Assembly: GCA_040217155.1 (NCBI GenBank)
Contig: JAVJNS010000036.1
Span: forward strand, 62,001 to 126,000
DNA: 64,000 nt
Source: Pelagibius sp040217155
GTDB taxonomy: Bacteria; Pseudomonadota; Alphaproteobacteria; Kiloniellales; Kiloniellaceae
Direction of reading: 5' to 3'
The notes beneath the pieces are model-generated. The model was not told the DNA's origin, ran no database searches, and worked only from the letters and a program-made list of their open reading frames with translations. Numbering within the stretch: position 1 is the stretch's first letter; each line of letters begins with the position of its first letter. Made by a program: the position numbers and the translations under genes. This document shows positions 52,075 to 61,010 of this stretch, in pieces.

Positions 52075-53190
52075 ATGACTGATACGACTCAGGCTTACGA
52101 GCCCGGAACCCACCCTGACCTGCCACCGCCGATGGCGACCAGCGGTCCCATTGTCTGGATGAAACAGAACCTCTTTGGCTCGCCGCTCAATATCGTCCTC
52201 ACCCTGGTCACGGCCTACCTGCTCTACATGATTGTGCCGGGGGTGTTGAACTGGGCGATTTTCGACGCGGTGATCAATGCCGGGTCCCGGGAAGAGTGCA
52301 AGGCGATCGGCGATGGGGCTTGTTGGGCTCTGCCCGCAGTGCGTTTCGATCAGTTCCTCTACGGCTTCTATCCGGACCACCTGCAGTGGCGAATCAACCT
52401 GCTGGCGGTGCTCTTTCTGCTGGCCCTGGTGCCGGTGCTTTGGGACAACGCGCCATACCGCCGCCAGTGGTTCATCTATTCGCTGATCTTTCCCGTGATC
52501 ATGTACTTCCTGCTGGTCGGCGGGCTGGGTCTGGAGCCGGTGGAAACGACCAAGATCGGCGGCTTCACGCTGAATGTTGTCATCGGCGTTACCGGCATCG
52601 TGGCGTCGCTGCCCCTGGGGATTCTGCTGGCGCTTGGACGGCGCTCCCACATGCCGATCGTCCGCACGCTCTGCGTCATGTTCATCGAGTTCATCCGCGG
52701 CGTGCCGCTGATCACGCTGCTGTTCGTCGCCTCGACGATGTTGAACTACTTCCTGCCGCCGGGAACCACCTTCGATCTGATCCTCCGGGTGCTGATCATG
52801 GTGACCATCTTCTCCTCGGCCTACATTGCCGAGGTGGTGCGCGGCGGGCTGCAGGCGATTCCCAAGGGGCAGGTCGAAGCGGCCGACGCGATGGGGCTGA
52901 GTTACTGGCAGTCGATGCGGCTGGTGGTGCTGCCACAGGCGCTGAAGATCTCGATCCCAGGCATCGTCAACACCTTCGTCGGCCTGTTCAAGGACACCAC
53001 CCTGGTGGTGATCATCGGCCTGACGGACGTGCTGGGTGTGGGCCGCGCCGCGCTGTCCGATGCCAAGTGGCAGGGACTGCCTGAGGAGGTCTATGTCTTC
53101 ACCGCCATACTGTTCTTCGTCTGCTGTTTCAGCATGGCGCGCTATTCGATCTATCTGGAAAAGAAACTGCATACCGGTCACAAGCGCTAA
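52075..53190 (+). CDS. aapM: General L-amino acid ABC transporter, permease
   Basis: This 371-residue permease has an N-terminal helix region (NIVLTLVTAYLLYMIVPGVLNWAIF), a Cys-containing periplasmic loop (REECKAIGDGACWA), further helices and the EAA loop KGQVEAADAMGLSYWQSMRLVVLPQALKISIPGIVNTFVGLFKDTTLV. AapM is the second permease of the heterodimer. A G-rich ribosome site precedes the ATG. Confidence 0.95.
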   Translation: MTDTTQAYEPGTHPDLPPPMATSGPIVWMKQNLFGSPLNIVLTLVTAYLLYMIVPGVLNWAIFDAVINAGSREECKAIGDGACWALPAVRFDQFLYGFYPDHLQWRINLLAVLFLLALVPVLWDNAPYRRQWFIYSLIFPVIMYFLLVGGLGLEPVETTKIGGFTLNVVIGVTGIVASLPLGILLALGRRSHMPIVRTLCVMFIEFIRGVPLITLLFVASTMLNYFLPPGTTFDLILRVLIMVTIFSSAYIAEVVRGGLQAIPKGQVEAADAMGLSYWQSMRLVVLPQALKISIPGIVNTFVGLFKDTTLVVIIGLTDVLGVGRAALSDAKWQGLPEEVYVFTAILFFVCCFSMARYSIYLEKKLHTGHKR

Positions 53191-53246
53191 GACGTGTTGC
53201 GGGCGACACAATTGAAGGCGCGGGCCGAACCAGGAGGCTAAACGGG

Positions 53247-54020
53247 ATGTCAGAAGTCGCAGCTGCCAACCTTACGATTTCCGATGAAGTCGCGATTCAG
53301 ATCGTCGGCATGCACAAGTGGTATGGGGATTTCCACGTCCTCAAGGATATCAACCTGACGGTCAATCGCGGCGAGCGCATCGTAATCTGTGGGCCCTCCG
53401 GCTCCGGCAAGTCGACGATGATCCGCTGCCTCAATCGTCTAGAAGAGCACCAGAAGGGCAAGATCTTCGTCGACAACATCGAACTGACGCACGATGTGAA
53501 GAACATCGCCGAGATTCGGCGCGAAGTCGGCATGGTGTTTCAGCACTTCAATCTCTTTCCGCATCTGACGGTTCTGGAGAACTGCACCCTGGCGCCGATC
53601 TGGGTGCGCAAGATGCCGAAGAAAGATGCTGAAGAGGCCGCTATGGAGTATCTCGACCGGGTGAAAATCCCGGAGCAGGCAAAGAAGTACCCCGGTCAGC
53701 TGTCCGGCGGCCAGCAGCAGCGCGTCGCCATTGCCCGTTCGCTTTGCATGAACCCGCGGATCATGCTGTTCGACGAGCCGACCTCGGCGCTCGACCCGGA
53801 AATGATCTCGGAAGTTCTGGACGTCATGGTGAACCTGGCCGAGAGCGGCATGACCATGCTCTGCGTGACCCACGAGATGGGTTTCGCGCGCAAGGTCGCC
53901 AACCGGGTGATCTTCATGGACGGCGGCGAGATCATCGAGGAGAACGAACCGGAAGAGTTCTTCAATAACCCGCAGTCGGCCCGGACCAAGCTGTTCCTGA
54001 GCCAGATCCTGCACCACTAG
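53247..54020 (+). CDS. aapP: General L-amino acid ABC transporter, ATP-binding protein
   Basis: This 257-residue ABC ATPase has Walker A GPSGSGKST (residues 49-57), the Q-loop GMVFQHFNLFPHLTVLEN, signature LSGGQQQRVAIARSL, Walker B IMLFDEPTSALDPEM and the switch His in CVTHEMGFAR. It resembles GlnQ/AapP closely. It closes the aap operon and is followed by a strong terminator at 54037. Confidence 0.96.
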   Translation: MSEVAAANLTISDEVAIQIVGMHKWYGDFHVLKDINLTVNRGERIVICGPSGSGKSTMIRCLNRLEEHQKGKIFVDNIELTHDVKNIAEIRREVGMVFQHFNLFPHLTVLENCTLAPIWVRKMPKKDAEEAAMEYLDRVKIPEQAKKYPGQLSGGQQQRVAIARSLCMNPRIMLFDEPTSALDPEMISEVLDVMVNLAESGMTMLCVTHEMGFARKVANRVIFMDGGEIIEENEPEEFFNNPQSARTKLFLSQILHH

Positions 54021-54036
54021 GGTTCAGTTGTCCGGA

Positions 54037-54076
54037 GGGCGCCACGAGTGGGGAGGCCGCTCTTGGCGCCCTTTTT
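54037..54076 (+). terminator. Rho-independent terminator of the aap operon
   Basis: GGGCGCCA (54037-54044) pairs with TGGCGCCC (54064-54071), followed by TTTTTC. It lies 17 bases after the aapP stop. Confidence 0.9.
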
Positions 54077-54169
54077 CTGGCTAGAGCGCAAAGCGCTCCA
54101 GGGATTGTTGACCGTTTGCCGGCCCGTTTCTGTTAGGCTTCCGACCCGGCGGTTGTAGGGGCTTCATCG

Positions 54170-55249
54170 GTGGCAGAGCAACAGACTCCCGTATCTTTGG
54201 CCGTGGCCGGCCCGAGTGTTCGAAGCGACAGGGTCGTCTTCGCGCAGATCGAGCCGACCACGCGCTGCAACTTCACCTGCGGTTTCTGCTGCGGTCGCCA
54301 GATGGATCAGAGCGACTTCGACGCGGCGGATTTCGAGCGCCTGCTCGACACCTTTCCGGATCTCGAGCATATCGAGCTGCAGGGCGAAGGCGAGCCGCTG
54401 CTGCACAAGGGCTTCTTCGACATGGCCCGGCTGGCGCGCGCCCGCGGCATTCGCCTGTCGATGATCACCAACGGCAGCCTGTTCTCCGAAGAACGCGTCG
54501 CCGCCATCCTCGAAGTCGGCATGGAGGCGATCAACGTCTCGATCGAGTCGCCGGACGAGGCGGCATTTAAGAAAATCCGCGGCGGCAGCCTGCGCAAGGT
54601 CAAGGCCGGCATCGCCCGTTTCCTGGCGGCCCGCCGCGGCCGCGGACTGGAGCTGCCGAAGGTGGGTTTCTCGATCACAGTGCTTAAACACACGATCGAC
54701 AGCCTGCCGGAGGTCGCCGAGCTTTACCGTGAACTGGGCATGGACGGCGGTGCGACGGTGCAGCCGCTCAATCGTATGGAGAGCTACAAGTCGGTTTACG
54801 GGCCGGAGATTTTCGAACAACTCCTGGGGCCGGAGGATCGGCAACGTCTCATGCAATTGCTGCGCGGCGATCCCAAGATGAGGTCGCTGCTGGCCGACGC
54901 ACGGCAGAGCCATCACTTCTACCCCGAACTGTCGCGCCGTTTCGAACCCCTGCACGGTTGCCCCTGGGTGAAGGGTGGCGTCTACGTCGACCGTCACGGC
55001 GGGATGACGACCTGCTGCATGGTGAAGGATTCCAATGTTCACGGTATCGGCAAGCTGGGCCTGACGCCGCAGGAGGTCGTGCTGGCTAAGCGCCGCGACG
55101 TCGATGCGGCGCTGACGGCGGGACTGCCGCCGGCGCAGTGTGAAGGCTGCGCCTACTATAGGACGCCGCAGCAGCAGGAGGTCCTGAAACGCAGGATACT
55201 GGAGCGGCGGCGCCTGGCCGCGTCCGCCGCCGCGGCTAAGCCGGAATGA
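54170..55249 (+). CDS. Radical SAM protein with SPASM-like Cys-rich tail
   Basis: This 359-residue protein has the radical SAM cluster motif CNFTCGFC (Cys33, Cys37, Cys40), a GEGEP motif (ELQGEGEPLLHKG) and the TIM-barrel strands TNGS and VSIESPD. The C-terminal Cys residues in GCPWVKG, TTCCMVKD and CEGCAYY suggest auxiliary iron-sulfur ligands as in SPASM/twitch enzymes. The start is a GTG at 54170. Substrate unknown; no RiPP precursor gene is visible next to it. It overlaps the convergent GNAT gene by 14 bases. Confidence 0.85.
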   Translation: MAEQQTPVSLAVAGPSVRSDRVVFAQIEPTTRCNFTCGFCCGRQMDQSDFDAADFERLLDTFPDLEHIELQGEGEPLLHKGFFDMARLARARGIRLSMITNGSLFSEERVAAILEVGMEAINVSIESPDEAAFKKIRGGSLRKVKAGIARFLAARRGRGLELPKVGFSITVLKHTIDSLPEVAELYRELGMDGGATVQPLNRMESYKSVYGPEIFEQLLGPEDRQRLMQLLRGDPKMRSLLADARQSHHFYPELSRRFEPLHGCPWVKGGVYVDRHGGMTTCCMVKDSNVHGIGKLGLTPQEVVLAKRRDVDAALTAGLPPAQCEGCAYYRTPQQQEVLKRRILERRRLAASAAAAKPE

Positions 55250-56255
55250 CGCCGGTCAGCGCCGGGTCGATGATCTCCTGCTTTTCCTGGCGGTAGGGCA
55301 CGAAGCCCATTTTCTGATAGAGCGGCAGGGCGCGCGGGTGATCCATGGTGTTGGTGTTGACCGTGAGGCGCTCGGGCTCGTAGCTCCAGGCCTGCTCGAT
55401 CGCCGAATACAGCAGGAAGCGCCCCAGACCGGAGCCGACGCAATGTGGCAGGAGGCCGAAATAGGCCAGGTCGATGGTCGGCTCGTCGCGGCGGTCGAGC
55501 TCGAAGTAGCCTGCCGGGGCGCCGTCCACATAAAGCACGAAAACTTCGACGCGTTCGTCAGCGAGAATGGCGGCAAGCTCCTGGTCCGACATCTGGCGCC
55601 GGTACCACCAGCGCCAGTCGCCGCCCACCGAGTCGTAAAGAAAGCGGTAGAAGGCGACGGTCGGCCGCTTGGCCAGCAGGAGGGCGAACTTCGTCTTGAT
55701 CGGCGGGTGCACCTGCGGCGTCGCGGGCCGCGCCGTCATTTCCAGGTAGGTGATGGTGAAGCGGAGCTTGGGATCGTGCCCCGCGGCCAGCGCCAGGTCC
55801 GGCGTCAGGTCGGCGTCGGCCGGCGGCGCCGACGGCAATTCGAGCCAGCGCGCCATGACCGCCCGCGGTGTGAAGGCGTAGCCCAACGCGGCGTAGAAAC
55901 CGAGCACCGCGTGATTGGCTTCACGGACCATCAGTTGAACCTTCAGGATTCCCTGCTGGCCGAGCCAGGCTTCGGCATGGCGCACCAGGCGCCGGCCCAA
56001 GCCGGCCTTCTGCAACGCCGGATCGACCGCCACATAGTAGAGCCAGCCACGGTGGCCGTCATGGCCGCTACAGACCGTGCCGACGATTTCGCCACCGCGC
56101 TCGGCCACGAAGATCTCGGCGCAGTCGCTGCGCTGCCACAGGGGAATGTCGCGGCTGGCATCGTTGTACCAGGCGGTCAGTCCGCAGCGCTCCCACAGTG
56201 CGGTGCAGGCAGCGAAGTCGCCGCCGGCGTAAGGTCTGATTGCCGCCAGGTTCAT
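55236..56255 (-). CDS. Two-domain GNAT acetyltransferase
   Basis: This protein of about 339 residues has two GNAT domains in tandem. The N-terminal one (residues 1-145) has LYYVAVDPALQKAGLGRRLVRHAEAWL with acetyl-CoA loop QKAGLGRRL, as in YpeA-type enzymes. The C-terminal one has LAYFGLLPHCVGSGLGRFLLYSAIEQAW and YQKMGFVPYR. The ATG at 56255 overlaps the sseA stop (ATGA). Each half resembles a complete enzyme; the acceptors are unknown. It is the last gene of the minus-strand run nudix-cysK-alaX-sseA. Confidence 0.88.
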   Translation of the reverse strand: MNLAAIRPYAGGDFAACTALWERCGLTAWYNDASRDIPLWQRSDCAEIFVAERGGEIVGTVCSGHDGHRGWLYYVAVDPALQKAGLGRRLVRHAEAWLGQQGILKVQLMVREANHAVLGFYAALGYAFTPRAVMARWLELPSAPPADADLTPDLALAAGHDPKLRFTITYLEMTARPATPQVHPPIKTKFALLLAKRPTVAFYRFLYDSVGGDWRWWYRRQMSDQELAAILADERVEVFVLYVDGAPAGYFELDRRDEPTIDLAYFGLLPHCVGSGLGRFLLYSAIEQAWSYEPERLTVNTNTMDHPRALPLYQKMGFVPYRQEKQEIIDPALTGVIPA

Positions 56256-57112
56256 GCCGGCCCGGTTTCGACCGGTGTGTCGCCGGGCTGACCCCACTCC
56301 GACCAGGAGCCGTCGTAGACCGAGACGTCCCGGTGCCCCAGGCGGTGCAGCGCCAGACTCAGCACGGCGGCGGTGACGCCGGAGCCGCAGGACGTCACCA
56401 CCGGCCGCTTCAGGTCCACGCCGGCCTGCGTGAAGAGTTCCTTCAGGGCGGCGTTGTCGCGCAGGGTCTGGCTTGCCTGATCTATGGTGTCGGTGAAGGG
56501 CAGGTTGCGGCTGCCGGGGATGTGGCCGGAGCGCATGCCCTCGCGCGGCTCCGGATCGCGGCCCTCGAAGCGGCCCCTGGCCCGGGCATCGACCACCTGT
56601 TCGCGCCGGCTGGCGATGTTATCGAGAATCTGGCCGCGGTCGCGCAGGACCAAGCTGTCGATCCGCGGGGTGAAGTGGCGCTCTTCCGGGCGGGCGCCGC
56701 CGTCTTCCACCTTGCGGCCTTCGTCGAGCCACTTCGGCAGGCCGCCATCCAGCACCGCGACATCCTTGTGGCCGAAATAGCGGAAAGTCCACCAGGCGCG
56801 CGGCGCGCTCCAGATGCCCCGCTGATCGTAGATCACCAGGCGCAGGCCGTCGCCGAGGCCGAGTTTACGTACCTTGGAGGAGAAGATGTGCGGCGGCGGC
56901 AGCATGTGGGGCAGAGGGTTCGCCGGATCCTTGATGTCGTCGATATCGAAAAACACGGCGCCGGGAATGTGCTGCGCCTCGAACTCGCGGCGCGGGTCGA
57001 GCCCTTCGCCGGGCAGGTAGTAGCTGGCATCGACGACCCGCAGGTCGGGGGCTCCCAGGTTGTCGGCCAGCCACTGGGTGGAAACCAGGGCGTCGTTGTC
57101 GAAATCGACCAT
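56252..57112 (-). CDS. sseA: 3-mercaptopyruvate sulfurtransferase
   Basis: This 286-residue protein has two rhodanese domains; the catalytic one carries Cys242 in SCGSGVTAA, the loop typical of mercaptopyruvate rather than thiosulfate sulfurtransferases. The N-terminal inactive rhodanese domain has YYLPGEGLDPRREFEAQHIPGAVFFDIDD, including the conserved Arg. It transfers sulfur from 3-mercaptopyruvate to thiols or cyanide. It lies 51 bases after alaX in a sulfur-related run. Confidence 0.94.
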   Translation of the reverse strand: MVDFDNDALVSTQWLADNLGAPDLRVVDASYYLPGEGLDPRREFEAQHIPGAVFFDIDDIKDPANPLPHMLPPPHIFSSKVRKLGLGDGLRLVIYDQRGIWSAPRAWWTFRYFGHKDVAVLDGGLPKWLDEGRKVEDGGARPEERHFTPRIDSLVLRDRGQILDNIASRREQVVDARARGRFEGRDPEPREGMRSGHIPGSRNLPFTDTIDQASQTLRDNAALKELFTQAGVDLKRPVVTSCGSGVTAAVLSLALHRLGHRDVSVYDGSWSEWGQPGDTPVETGPA

Positions 57113-57163
57113 GGTGATGTTGTTTTCCTCCTGAGGGCCTGTGGCCGCGTTGGCGTTTTTTGG

Positions 57164-57874
57164 TTACGCGTCGTCGAACAGGATATTGATGCGCCGGTTC
57201 TGACGGCCCTTGTTCTCGATCTTGCCGACACGCACGCGGCCGATCTCTCCGGTCTGGCGCACGTGGGTGCCGCCGCAGGGCTGCAGGTCGACCCCCGCGA
57301 TGTCGAGCAGGCGGACGCGCCCGCCTCCCATCGGCGGTTTCACCGACATGGTGCGCACCAGGTCGGGCTGTTCGGCCAGTTCGTCCTCGCTGATCCAGCG
57401 CGGCACCACCGGGTGGTCGGCGGCGACGAGGCGGTTCAATTCGGCGGTGATCTGCTCCTTGTCGAGCTGAGTGTCCGGCAGATTGAAATCCAGCCGGCCT
57501 TTTGCCTCGCCGATCTGTCCGCCGGTCACGTCGCCGGTGACCACGGCGCAGAGCAGGTGCAGGCAGGTGTGCATGCGCATGTGGCGATGGCGGCGCTGCC
57601 AGTCGATCTCGGCCGTCACCCTGGCGCCGGGGGCGGGCAGGGCGGCGCCATCTTCCAGCCGATGGACCACGTCGTCGTGAGTCGCGCCCTTGACCGCCTC
57701 GACGACGCGCAGGCGGGTGCCGTCTTCCAGGGTCAGGCTGCCGCTGTCGCCGGGCTGGCCGCCGCCGGTCGGATAGAACACCGTGCGGTCGAGGCGCAGG
57801 TCCTCCAGCCCGCCGCCGGTCACCGTCGCTTCGCAGGTCTTGAGATAGGGATCGTCCCGGAAGAGCAGTTCCAT
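57164..57874 (-). CDS. Alanyl-tRNA editing protein (AlaX type)
   Basis: This 236-residue protein is a stand-alone editing domain that hydrolyses mischarged Ser-tRNA(Ala) or Gly-tRNA(Ala). Zinc ligands are H102 and H106 (MHTCLHLL), C200 and H204 (LQPCGGTHV). The N-terminal FYPTGGGQPGDSG segment is the short AlaRS-like domain found in AlaX-II forms. It lies 27 bases after cysK and 51 before sseA on the minus strand. Confidence 0.92.
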   Translation of the reverse strand: MELLFRDDPYLKTCEATVTGGGLEDLRLDRTVFYPTGGGQPGDSGSLTLEDGTRLRVVEAVKGATHDDVVHRLEDGAALPAPGARVTAEIDWQRRHRHMRMHTCLHLLCAVVTGDVTGGQIGEAKGRLDFNLPDTQLDKEQITAELNRLVAADHPVVPRWISEDELAEQPDLVRTMSVKPPMGGGRVRLLDIAGVDLQPCGGTHVRQTGEIGRVRVGKIENKGRQNRRINILFDDA

Positions 57875-57901
57875 GGCTGTTTTGCGTCTCCTGTAGCGCG
57901 C

Positions 57902-58912
57902 CTAACCGCGCCAGGCCAGCCAGCCCGGCACCGGCAGGCCTTTCTCGCGCAGAAAAGCGGGATTGAACAGCTTGCTTTGATAACGCATCCCGCCGTCGCA
58001 GAGAACCGTAACGATGGTGTGGCCCGGGCCGAGCTTTTTGGCCATGCGCACGGCGCCGGCCACGTTCACGCCGCTGGACGCGCCGAGGCAGAGCCCTTCG
58101 TGCTCGAGCAGTTCGAAGACATGGGGAATGGCCTCGGTGTCGGGGATCTGGAAGGGGTCGTCGACCTCGAGGCCCTCAAGGTTGGCGGTGATGCGGCCCT
58201 GGCCGATGCCCTCGCTGATCGAGCTGCCTTCGGCTTTCAGTTCGCCGTGGGCGTAATAATGGTAGAGCGCCGCGCCCATGGGGTCGGCGAGGCCGACGCG
58301 GACGTTCTTGTTGCGCTCCTTCAGCGCCATGCCGACACCGGCCAGGGTGCCGCCGGTGCCCACGGCGCTGACGAAGGCGTCGACCTTGCCATCGGTCTGG
58401 TCCCAGATCTCGGGCCCGGTGGTCTCATAGTGGCCGCGGCGGTTGGCGACATTGTCGAACTGCCGGGCCCAGATGGCGCCCGCCGCGTGACTCTGGTCGA
58501 GTTCCTGGGCGAGGCGCTCGGAGACATGCACGTAGTTGTCCGGGTCGCGGTAGGGCACCGCCGGGACTTCCTTCAGTTCGGCGCCGGAGATGCGCAGGAT
58601 ATCTTTCTTCTCCTGGCTCTGGGTATCGGGAATGACGATGACCGTGCGATAGCCGCGCGCCCGGGCGACCAGGGCCAGGCCGATGCCGGTGTTGCCCGCG
58701 GTGCCCTCGACGATGATGCCGCCGGGCCGCAGCACGCCCCGCTCCTCGGCGTCCTTGATGATGGCCCAGGCGGCCCGGTCCTTCACCGAGCCGCCGGGAT
58801 TGGCGAACTCGGCCTTGCCGAGGATCTCGCAGCCGGTCTCCTCGGAAAGCTTGCGCAGGCGGATCAAGGGGGTGTTGCCAATGGCGCCGACAAAGCCGTC
58901 ACAGACGTCCAT
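57902..58912 (-). CDS. cysK: Cysteine synthase A
   Basis: This protein of about 336 residues makes cysteine from O-acetylserine and sulfide. The PLP Lys is K44 in NPGGSVKDRAA; the substrate loop is EGTAGNTGIGLALVARARGY and the phosphate loop is GTGGTLAG. The start at 58912 has AAGGAA upstream and matches the family N-terminus (FVGAIGNTPLIRLRKLS); an ATG at 58987 would add an unrelated extension. It lies in a run with sseA and a Nudix gene. Confidence 0.94.
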   Translation of the reverse strand: MDVCDGFVGAIGNTPLIRLRKLSEETGCEILGKAEFANPGGSVKDRAAWAIIKDAEERGVLRPGGIIVEGTAGNTGIGLALVARARGYRTVIVIPDTQSQEKKDILRISGAELKEVPAVPYRDPDNYVHVSERLAQELDQSHAAGAIWARQFDNVANRRGHYETTGPEIWDQTDGKVDAFVSAVGTGGTLAGVGMALKERNKNVRVGLADPMGAALYHYYAHGELKAEGSSISEGIGQGRITANLEGLEVDDPFQIPDTEAIPHVFELLEHEGLCLGASSGVNVAGAVRMAKKLGPGHTIVTVLCDGGMRYQSKLFNPAFLREKGLPVPGWLAWRG

Positions 58913-59033
58913 AGATTTGTTCCTTGCTGAGGACGTCCCGCCGGAGAGCGGGGCCGTCAGGCCGGCGAGATTAGCTGCCCCGGCCAAGGGGATTCAAGGG
59001 TCACGCGGCCAATTTAACACAAAGGACCGTAGA

Positions 59034-59663
59034 TTACTTCCAAATACTCATCATTTCTGTGTAATTCAAGGCCAGCCATTGCAGAGCGACGACGGTGAAG
59101 AGGTTGGTGACCTCGCCGGCGGCCAGCCGGTCGAGCGCCTCCCGGCGGTCAAGGGGCAGCACGCGGATGTCCTCACCCTCGTGGTCGAGGCCGTGGATGC
59201 CGCCGGCGCCGCGGCTGTCGAAGCGCCCGCAGTAGAGATAGATGCTCTCGGAGGAACCGCCCGGCGTGGCCAGGAAGCGGCCGATGAAATGCAGGTCGCT
59301 CACGTCGCAGCCGGCTTCCTCCATGGCCTCGCGGCGGACCACCGTGTCCGGCGCCTCGCCGGGTTCGATGATGCCGGCAACGATTTCGAGGAGCCAGGGC
59401 TCCATCCCTGCGGCATAGGCGCCGGGCCGGAACTGCTCGATCAAGGCGATCCTGTCGCGCAGCGGATCGTAGAGCAGCACCGCGGCAGCGTGGCCGCGCT
59501 CGAAGATCTCGCGGCTCATCTCGCCGGACCAGCCGCCGTCGAACTTACGGTGACGCAGGCGATAGCGGTCGATCCGGAAGTAGCCCTGAAAGGGCGTCGT
59601 CTTCTCGATGACCTGGATACGGGAGTCGGCCGGTGGGTTGGCCGGGGAATCCTTCGCTGACAC
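59034..59663 (-). CDS. Nudix hydrolase, ADP-ribose pyrophosphatase type
   Basis: This 209-residue protein has the Nudix box GIIEPGEAPDTVVRREAMEEAG (G97, E103, R111-E112, E115-E116, G118) and the ADP-ribose pyrophosphatase context: IALIEQFRPGAYAAGMEPWLLEIVAG before the box and FIGRFLATPGGSSESIYLYCG after it. It hydrolyses ADP-ribose or a related nucleotide sugar. It is upstream of cysK in the same orientation, 121 bases away, and may share its transcript. Confidence 0.92.
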   Translation of the reverse strand: MSAKDSPANPPADSRIQVIEKTTPFQGYFRIDRYRLRHRKFDGGWSGEMSREIFERGHAAAVLLYDPLRDRIALIEQFRPGAYAAGMEPWLLEIVAGIIEPGEAPDTVVRREAMEEAGCDVSDLHFIGRFLATPGGSSESIYLYCGRFDSRGAGGIHGLDHEGEDIRVLPLDRREALDRLAAGEVTNLFTVVALQWLALNYTEMMSIWK

Positions 59664-59786
59664 GTTCCTATCACCTCTCTGTTACATCGCAACCATAGTG
59701 CCGCCGCGATCTTGCCCTGGCTCCGCCGGCATGATCCGATCGGGCTTTGTAGCATTGTGCGGCGGTCTAGAGGGGAGCAGGCGGCG

Positions 59787-61010
59787 ATGGCGGTCAAGAG
59801 CGAGAAGGTCACCTTTGTGGGCGCGGCAGGAGAGAGCCTGGCGGCACGGCTCGACCTGCCACAAGGCCGGCCGCGGGCCTACGCGCTCTTTGCCCATTGT
59901 TTCACCTGCAACAAGGACGTCTTCGCGGCGGCGCGCATCGCCGCTGGCCTCGCGGCCCAGGGGATCGCGGTGCTGCGGTTCGATTTTACCGGCCTGGGCG
60001 CCAGCGAGGGCGACTTCGCCAACACCAACTTCTCCTCCAATGTCGGCGATCTGGTGCGCGCCGCCGATTTCCTGCGCGAAACCTATGAGGCCCCGAAGCT
60101 GCTGATCGGCCACAGCCTGGGCGGGGCGGCGGTCCTGGCGGCGGCCGGGCAGGTACCCGAAGCCGTGGCGGTGGCCACCATCGGCGCGCCCGCCGATCCG
60201 GCCCATGTCGCCGAGCACTTCACCGGCGCCCGCCCGGAAATCGAAGCGGCCGGGGAGGCGGAGGTGCTGTTGGTCGGCCGACCCTTCCGCATCAAGAAAC
60301 AGTTTCTCGAGGATATCGAGAAACAGAAGCTGGAGCCGGCCATCGCCGGGCTGAAAAAGGCCCTGATGGTATTTCATGCGCCGCACGACGCCACGGTCGG
60401 CATCGACAATGCCGGGCGCATCTTCATGGCCGCCAAGCATCCCAAGAGCTTCGTGTCGCTCGACGACGCCGACCACCTGCTGAGCCGCAAGGCCGACGCC
60501 GTCTACGTCGCCGAGGTGCTGGCGGCCTGGGCCGGGCGCTATCTCGGCGGCGCGGCGGCGGCGCCGGAGCTGCGCGCCAAGCCCGGCGAAGTGGTCGTGG
60601 AAGAAACCGGCGAGGGCAAGTTCACCCAGCGCATTGCCGCCGGCCCGCACGCCCTGCGCGCCGACGAGCCGGCGGACTATGGCGGTCTCGATTCTGGGCC
60701 GTCGCCCTACGACCTGGTGTTGGCGGGACTTGGCGCCTGTACTGCCATGACCCTGCGGCTCTACGCGGAGCGCAAGGGCCTGGGGCTGGAGCAGACGCGG
60801 GTGCGTCTCAAGCATGACAAGATCCATGCCACGGATTGTGCCAACTGCGAGACCAAGGCCGGCAAGATCGACCGTATCGAGCGGGTCATCGACCTGCGGG
60901 GCGACTTGAGTGCGGAGGAACGCAAGCGGCTCCTCGAGATTGCCGACAAGTGCCCAGTGCATCGCACGCTGGAAAGCGAAGTCCTGGTCGAGACCAGGGC
61001 GGCCGATTGA
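59787..61010 (+). CDS. Bifunctional alpha/beta hydrolase / OsmC family protein
   Basis: This protein of about 407 residues fuses an alpha/beta hydrolase (residues 1-250, nucleophile S110 in GHSLGGAA, oxyanion region FAHCFTCNKD) with an OsmC-like peroxidase domain (about 270-405) with redox Cys318 (GLGACTAMTLRLYAERKGL) and Cys389 (DKCPVHRTLE). This fusion is a known family in bacteria; OsmC domains reduce organic hydroperoxides. The ATG at 59787 is preferred to an upstream in-frame start at 59712. It is divergent from the Nudix gene. Confidence 0.92.
   Translation: MAVKSEKVTFVGAAGESLAARLDLPQGRPRAYALFAHCFTCNKDVFAAARIAAGLAAQGIAVLRFDFTGLGASEGDFANTNFSSNVGDLVRAADFLRETYEAPKLLIGHSLGGAAVLAAAGQVPEAVAVATIGAPADPAHVAEHFTGARPEIEAAGEAEVLLVGRPFRIKKQFLEDIEKQKLEPAIAGLKKALMVFHAPHDATVGIDNAGRIFMAAKHPKSFVSLDDADHLLSRKADAVYVAEVLAAWAGRYLGGAAAAPELRAKPGEVVVEETGEGKFTQRIAAGPHALRADEPADYGGLDSGPSPYDLVLAGLGACTAMTLRLYAERKGLGLEQTRVRLKHDKIHATDCANCETKAGKIDRIERVIDLRGDLSAEERKRLLEIADKCPVHRTLESEVLVETRAAD

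Noticed and set aside
50905..53211. A 768-codon minus-strand open frame
   Set aside because: It is antisense to aapQ and aapM, both well supported; the translation is rich in His, Gln, Asp and Arg with no domain.
56240..58930. An 896-codon plus-strand open frame
   Set aside because: It is antisense to sseA, alaX and cysK; the reading is a high-GC codon shadow.
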